Below the pieces are notes generated by a model. That model saw only the letters and a program-made list of their open reading frames with translations. It was not told where the DNA came from and did not search any database. From Myotis daubentonii (Eukaryota; Chordata; Mammalia; Chiroptera; Vespertilionidae), in contig NC_081844.1 in assembly GCF_963259705.1 (NCBI RefSeq), positions 47,725,501-47,789,500 of the forward strand: a stretch of DNA of 64,000 nt, read 5' to 3'. Shown here piece by piece: positions 1-64,000 of the stretch. A program made the translations under genes and the position numbers. Every line of letters starts with the position of its first letter. The stretch's first letter is position 1.

Positions 1-1600
1 CTCCCCTAATATCAGCATCACTCACCCGAATGATCCTTTTTTTTTTTTTAACCAAGGAAGAACCTACATTGACATTTCATAGTCACTCAAAGTCCCCACT
101 TTACCGTAGGGTTCATTCTTGGTGCTGTACATTCTGTGGGTTTGGACAAATGTGTATGGCATATATCTGCATCATTATGGTATCATACAGAGTATTTTCT
201 CTGCCCTAAAAACCTTCTGTGCTCCATCTATTTCTGTCTCCCTCCAATTGGCTTCTTTCACTTAGCAGCGGTTCTCAACCTGTGGGTCGCGACCCCTTTG
301 GCGGTCGAACAACCCTTTCACAGGGGTCGCCTAAGACCATCCTGCATATCAGATATTTACATTACGATTCATAACAGTAGCAACATTACAGTTATGAAGT
401 AGCAACGAAAATAATTTTATGGTTGGGTCACAACATGAGGAACTGTATTTAAAGGGCCAGAAGGTTAAGAACCACTGACTTAGGGTTATGCATTTATAAG
501 GTTTTTCTGTGCCTTTTCATGGCATGATGACTCTATTTTTAGTGCTGAACGATATTCCATTGTCTTGATGTACTGCAGTTTATCCATTAACCTACCAAAA
601 GACCTCTTGGTAGCTTCCAAGTTTTGGTAATTATGAATAAAGCCTATGAAATTATGAATATAAAGAAATTATGAATACAAACATCATGAATATACATATT
701 CATATGCAGGTTTTATGTGGACATACGTTTTTAACTCATTTGGTTAAACACCAAGCTGTGTAATTGCTGGATTATATGGTGCTATGTTTAGTTTTATAAG
801 AAACCACCACCTTCTCTTCCAGTGAATGAGAGTTCCTTTTGCTCCACATCCTCACCAGCATCTGGTGTTTCAGTGTTTTGGATTTTGACCATTTTAATAG
901 GCATATTGTGGTATCTTATTGTTGTTTTAACCATGCTTAATTACATGTTTGCAGAGCACATTGAAATCTATGGGTAAACACTATTACAGATAAATATTAT
1001 AAATAAATGAACATATAATAATATTAAGTGTGATTCATTATTACTGTGAAAAGATGCAGGGCATCATTTCATATGCTTAATTACCATTCATATATCTTCG
1101 ATGACACATCTATTAAGGTCTTTGACCCATTTTTTAATTGTTTTGTCTTATTGTTCAGTTTTAAGTGTTCTTTCTATATTTTTGGTGAGTACTTTATCAG
1201 AAGTGTCTTTTGCATATATTTTCTCTTAGTCTATGGCTTGTCTTCTAATTTTCTTACAATAATCTTTCACAGATCCAGATGTCTTTAATTTTAATGATGT
1301 CTAACTTATCAATGATTTTTTCATGGATCCTGTCTCTGCTATTGTATCTAAAAAGGCATTACCATACCTAAATTCTTCTAGGTTTTCTCCTGCTATCCCA
1401 TTATTGTATGAATTTTATAGTTTTGCATTTGACATTTAGGTCTGTGATCCATTTTGATTAATTTTTGTGAAGGGTAGAGGTTTGTGTCTTTTTTTTTTTC
1501 TTTTTGCTAGTTGATGTCCAATTGTTCCAGTACCATTTGTTGAGGAGACTGTCTTTACTGTATTATATTGCCTTTTCTCCTTTGTCAAAGATCAGTACCA
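1..1600 (-). mobile_element. Old L1 LINE 3' region (antisense), interrupted by SPIN
   Basis: The stretch reads as the complement of a mammalian L1 3' end. Phrases typical of the antisense strand of old L1M-type elements follow in order: a line about a probe-like 'tggcaattatgaataaagc' near 630-650, 'gttttatgtggacatacg' near 710-727, 'ccagtaccatttgttgagg' near 1528-1546 and 'cctttgtcaaagatcag' near 1580-1596. The left end runs off the window. The SPIN element at 266-477 splits it: L1 sequence on the two sides of SPIN is contiguous in the family. Many stops and indels show that it is long dead. Exact subfamily is not determined. Confidence 0.75.
266..477 (+). mobile_element. SPIN-type non-autonomous hAT transposon
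   Basis: The 212-bp element begins CAGCGGTTCTCAACC and ends GGTTAAGAACCACTG, so the ends are imperfect inverted repeats of about 15 bp. The first 70 bp (tgtgggtcgcgaccccttt, then ggggtcgcctaagacc) match the SPIN (SPACE INVADERS) family as I remember it. It has no coding capacity. It is inserted in an old L1. The flanks share 'acttag' on both sides, a possible remnant of the 8-bp hAT target duplication. Known of the family: SPIN entered several tetrapod lineages by horizontal transfer, including bats. Confidence 0.88.
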
Positions 1601-1699
1601 TTTACTTTGAAATAATTTGTGTATTAAAGAAAAGTATTTGAAATTTTGATAGGAACTAGTTTACAGGTTCAGATATGATCTTGCTAATAATGTCCATTC

Positions 1700-2700
1700 C
1701 CAGTCAGTGGAGGTTTTATTCATTCAAGAAAATGTGAGTGCCTGCGATATAAACCATGCTAGGTACAGGGACTCACAAACACAGTACTCTATTTTGAGGG
1801 TGGAGTAGGAGTCAATCAGGAAAGGGAGGGTGAAGGAGAGCTTTAGGCAGAGTGGAATCAACATGTGAAAAGGTCCTCTTGCTCATTCAAGGAAGCTGGA
1901 GCAGCCCAGGTGACTTAGAGGCCATGAGCACGGTGTAAGTGTTGAAATCATACATCTTGCAGACAATAAGAGTTTTAGTCTATACTGGGAGCATGTGTTT
2001 TAATTTGAAAAAGAGTCTTAAGGGATTCAATCGAAATGAAAAGATTTTAGTTTTTAAAAGATCCCAGGAGGTAGTTTGTTAAACCTGTTGGGTGGGTGGG
2101 GTTAGAATTCAATCAAGACAGTTCAATAAAGAGACTTTTGGAATTTTCAAGGCAAAAATAATGATTGGCATGGGGTGGTAGCAGAGGTCAAAAGAAATCT
2201 AAACTTGAAACAAGGTGGAGAATTTAATTAATGGATATTTTGATGGATCGGACATGGAGAAAGGTGGTGAGGATAACTCCTAGATGTATAAATTATATAA
2301 CAGAACCCTGATGGTCCTTCATCTGCTCGTCTGCGGCATGCGCGGAGTGAGGAAATGGTGGAAATCAAAGTAGGTAATTCTTGAGAGATTTGATTGTGAA
2401 GTGGGGAAGGGATTACACTGTAGCCATGGGAGCATGTAGGATTCATAGAAGGTTTCTGGGTTTTGTTTTTGAGTTGAGAGATGCCTGAACATATTTAAAA
2501 GCCAGTGCAGATAATCTCTAGTTAAGGGGGAGACGTTGGATATATGTGGAGAAAGAGGGAAGATGGATAATGTTAGAAGTCTATGAAAGGGGTCTGTTGG
2601 AGATGGATGGGGAGAAGGATCCAACATAGTGATGTGGAGAGAATGGTTGCCTTTAAATATGAGGGGTAAAAGCAAAGAGACTAGGATGGGTGCAGTGTTA
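1700..2700 (-). repeat. Degenerate L2-like LINE relic (antisense)
   Basis: Purine-rich phrases in order, such as the 'aacatgtgaaaaggtcc' stretch near 1860, 'gacatggagaaagg' near 2250 and 'gaggataactcctagatg' near 2270, resemble the complement of the mammalian L2 3' region (sense L2 has the pyrimidine-rich equivalents). Divergence is high and ends are fuzzy. The apparent ORFs on the minus strand here are chance frames. Classification is by resemblance only. Confidence 0.5.
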
Positions 2701-2989
2701 GGTAGGTAGGAAAGAAATACAGATTAGCAAGTACTGATAATTCCAAAGTTGAATATTAAAGTTGCTAGATTTTTCATATCTATGTTCTATTATGTATACC
2801 GTTTATAGATTTGACTATAAGAAACTGACCCATGCTTCAGAGTTAAAATGTCCTTATTCCTTGTCAACTATGATGTCTTTCAAGCAACTCACGTAGGTGA
2901 AATTAAGAGTTTATGATATAATTAAATTAAATTGGAGCTCTTTTTTAAAAACCCCAAGTGTGTTTATTTTGATATTATTTGCAAGGCGC

Positions 2990-2991
<2 letters not shown>

Positions 2992-3033
<42 letters not shown>
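2992..3033. repeat. (TG)n microsatellite, about 21 units
   Basis: Uninterrupted TG dinucleotide run followed by a degenerate gtgagtgtttgtg tail. Likely length-polymorphic. Confidence 0.97.
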
Positions 3034-3035
<2 letters not shown>

Positions 3036-3631
3036 TGTTTGTGAAAAATCACATCTTCTAAATTTGTATAAAGCTTGTTAAATGTGCATTTTGTAAAATT
3101 TTAATAGATACTTGTTTCCTGTAGCACAGTGATACCTGAGGGTGGGGAAGCGGTCACTTCCATTCCTTTATCTTCACCTTGGTGCAAAATCATGTTTTAG
3201 TTCAAAGCTGTTCAAGTAAGTCCTTGCTCCGTTTTCCCACCCTGTCTTCAGTGATATTATTTGGAGTCAGCAATCAATGGATTCCATCCCTCTGAGACTT
3301 GCTTAACCTACAGCCGCTGATATAACACAGGCAAGAGCTTGTTACTTTATCTGAATTGTCCATCGCTACCTTAATGAGTGAAATGGTTAAGTAGAGGAGG
3401 GGGCGAGCCTTAAGGAATGTGCGTTCCATTTGAGCTGAATATTTCAGTGTATAGGGGGAGAGGGAGGGTGAGAGAGAAATCTACTTACATCACTAGAACT
3501 GCATTGAGTGTGAGCCTTGCAGGTTAAGAGACAGACTACAGTGTCTTGCTTTCTGCAGGAAGCAGCAATGCCGTTTGTTTCCTAAGAGGAATTTTTTATT
3601 TAGGAAAGGAAGCTTTCTCTCTACCCAGGAA
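3034..3631 (+). promoter_or_regulatory. RAPGEF2: Candidate upstream promoter / 5' UTR of RAPGEF2 alternative first exon
   Basis: This repeat-free 600-bp block precedes the upstream candidate start codon at 3632. It is not a CpG island. A short pyrimidine run ending in AG (3541-3558) could be a splice acceptor, in which case the 3632 exon would be internal rather than first. A 5-codon upstream ORF begins at 3568 and stops at 3585, 46 bases before the main ATG. No clear TATA box is seen. Promoter status is inference from position and lack of repeats. Confidence 0.35.
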
Positions 3632-3685
3632 ATGGCTTTCCTTGTGCGTTGCTATGCCAACTGCCTGCAGCCATGGTCCTCCAAA
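3632..3685 (+). CDS. RAPGEF2: Candidate alternative first coding exon of RAPGEF2 (18 codons)
   Basis: ATG at 3632 has a strong context (G at -3, G at +4) and opens 18 codons (MAFLVRCYANCLQPWSSK) that end exactly at a good splice donor, AAA|GTAAGC at 3686. The exon ends in phase 0, as does the next coding exon at 4553, so either one can join to the phase-0 acceptor at 41954 without a frame change. I recall a RAPGEF2 isoform with this N-terminus, but could not check it. It would replace the MKPLAIPANHG start by a cysteine-containing, more hydrophobic leader. A uORF lies just upstream (3568-3585). Alternative: a chance ATG plus donor, though the phase match and repeat-free setting argue against that. 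Confidence 0.6.
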
Positions 3686-3744
3686 GTAAGCACAATAATG
3701 TAATTATATTGGTGTATTGCATTCAGACTCATGATTCTCGAGAT

Positions 3745-3768
3745 TGTGTGTGTGTGTGTGTGTGTGTG
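3745..3768. repeat. (TG)n microsatellite
   Basis: About 12 uninterrupted TG units, within 60 bp of the upstream candidate splice donor. Confidence 0.95.
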
Positions 3769-4552
3769 CATGTGCCGTGTGTATGTTAGTGACTTTCTCG
3801 CTAGCAGTCATGCTTGTGTTGTGAGAGACAGACATCATTAAATTAAATGTCCATCAGTGTCATGCTGCTAAGATTAATTGTGCAAACTTGGTTAGTGGAG
3901 TGGGACAGAGATCACTGGTCACCACTCTGTCAGCATCATTAGCAGCTAGGGAGGAGGTCCCGATTCACACGCTCTGCCCTGGTTTTTCTTTCTTTCTTTT
4001 TCTCTTCTCCTTTTTTGTTGGTTGAAGGGGCTCGTCTGTGTGATTGCAAATGAAACAAGAGTATTAACAATGCTTGGCTGAATGCTAGAGACCGGTTCTC
4101 ATACCACCCTGACTACTATAATTCTGTATGAAGCCTTTTCGAGGGGAGTCTGTGTGCAGTCAGCCATTTTAGCTTTTTTTTTTTCTTTCCTCCTTTTCTT
4201 TTGCCTCTCGTTCTTCAGTCTCCGAAATGATCTTCTCTGGGAAGACTGAGAGCTGTCTAAGGTTTCCTCAGCCTTGTCAGAGCCCAAGATGGTTAGAGTT
4301 CCAATGTTATAAAAATGGAGACGAACACCGTGGCTCGGATTCCTTTTCTAGTCTACAAGTGTGAGGGTTTTTTTAAGCTTGCCAGTAGTGACACTTTAAG
4401 CTGCCGCATGGTTTCCTCCTCCCTCTTTTTTTTTTTTCCTTTTCCTTTTCTTTTCCTCCTTTCTTTTAATTTAATGCTGTAGAGGGTGACTTGCCATCCA
4501 TGAGAGATTGGTACATGATGTGTAAATTCAGTTCAGCATATGTTTCTTCATT
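3769..4552 (+). promoter_or_regulatory. RAPGEF2: Candidate promoter and 5' UTR of the canonical RAPGEF2 first exon
   Basis: No interspersed repeat is recognised here. A TATA-like motif (tataaaaa, 4308-4315) lies about 240 bp before the ATG. Two long C/T-rich tracts occur at 4168-4206 and 4418-4468, the second followed closely by a two-codon uORF (ATGCTGTAG near 4473). Further upstream ATGs occur between 4498 and 4520. I infer a non-CpG-island promoter with a leader containing several uORFs; a transcription start cannot be fixed from sequence alone. Confidence 0.4.

Positions 4553-64000
<59,448 letters not shown>

Overview
The window is nuclear DNA from a placental mammal, almost certainly a vesper bat (Vespertilionidae, Myotis/Eptesicus-like). 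Three things point there together. There are about 16 tRNA-derived Ves-type SINEs. There are seven HeliBat-type Helitrons, which end in CTAG after a short palindrome and sit between A and T. There is also a suite of cut-and-paste DNA transposons (SPIN-type hAT, other hATs, mariner and mariner MITEs) that few other mammals acquired recently. Older mammal-wide L1, L2 and MIR relics lie beneath them. Vertebrate-type spliced exons replace bacterial-style gene packing, and long ORFs are absent.

The only protein-coding gene recognised is the 5' part of RAPGEF2 (PDZ-GEF1), a Rap-specific guanine nucleotide exchange factor, on the + strand. A short first coding exon (4553-4612) is followed by a 37.3-kb intron and then nine further coding exons (41954 to the window edge). 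All junctions are GT-AG and in phase. Together they encode residues 1-432 plus the start of the next exon: an acidic N-terminus, a degenerate cyclic-nucleotide-binding-like domain, the RasGEF N-terminal (REM) domain and the first part of the PDZ domain. The RA and catalytic CDC25 domains lie beyond the right edge. A second in-phase candidate first exon (3632-3685) lies 0.9 kb upstream and suggests alternative promoters with different N-termini.

Layout: 1-1600 is an old antisense L1 carrying a SPIN insertion; 1800-2700 is an antisense L2-like relic; 3100-4612 holds the candidate promoters and first exons. 4613-41953 is intron 1, the main repeat reservoir. It contains Ves SINEs, five of the seven Helitrons, a mariner transposase fossil, four hAT relics besides SPIN, two mariner MITEs, a 217-bp direct duplication, L2/MIR relics and a complete 736-bp solo LTR with a 6-bp target duplication. 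42086-64000 has short exons separated by introns holding further SINEs, a 1.1-kb Helitron with an internal minisatellite, a truncated L1, a retrocopy of an unidentified mRNA 3' end, and a large (TA)n/(GA)n microsatellite.

Nothing found amounts to a new enzymatic or defence system. The most rewarding observations are the alternative RAPGEF2 starts, the terminal-only hAT relic with a perfect palindromic target duplication, the recent 217-bp duplication, the solo LTR with a repeat-rich body, the minisatellite-bearing Helitron and the retrocopy. Repeat family names come from memory of consensus features, not from a database search; all percentages are counted by eye.
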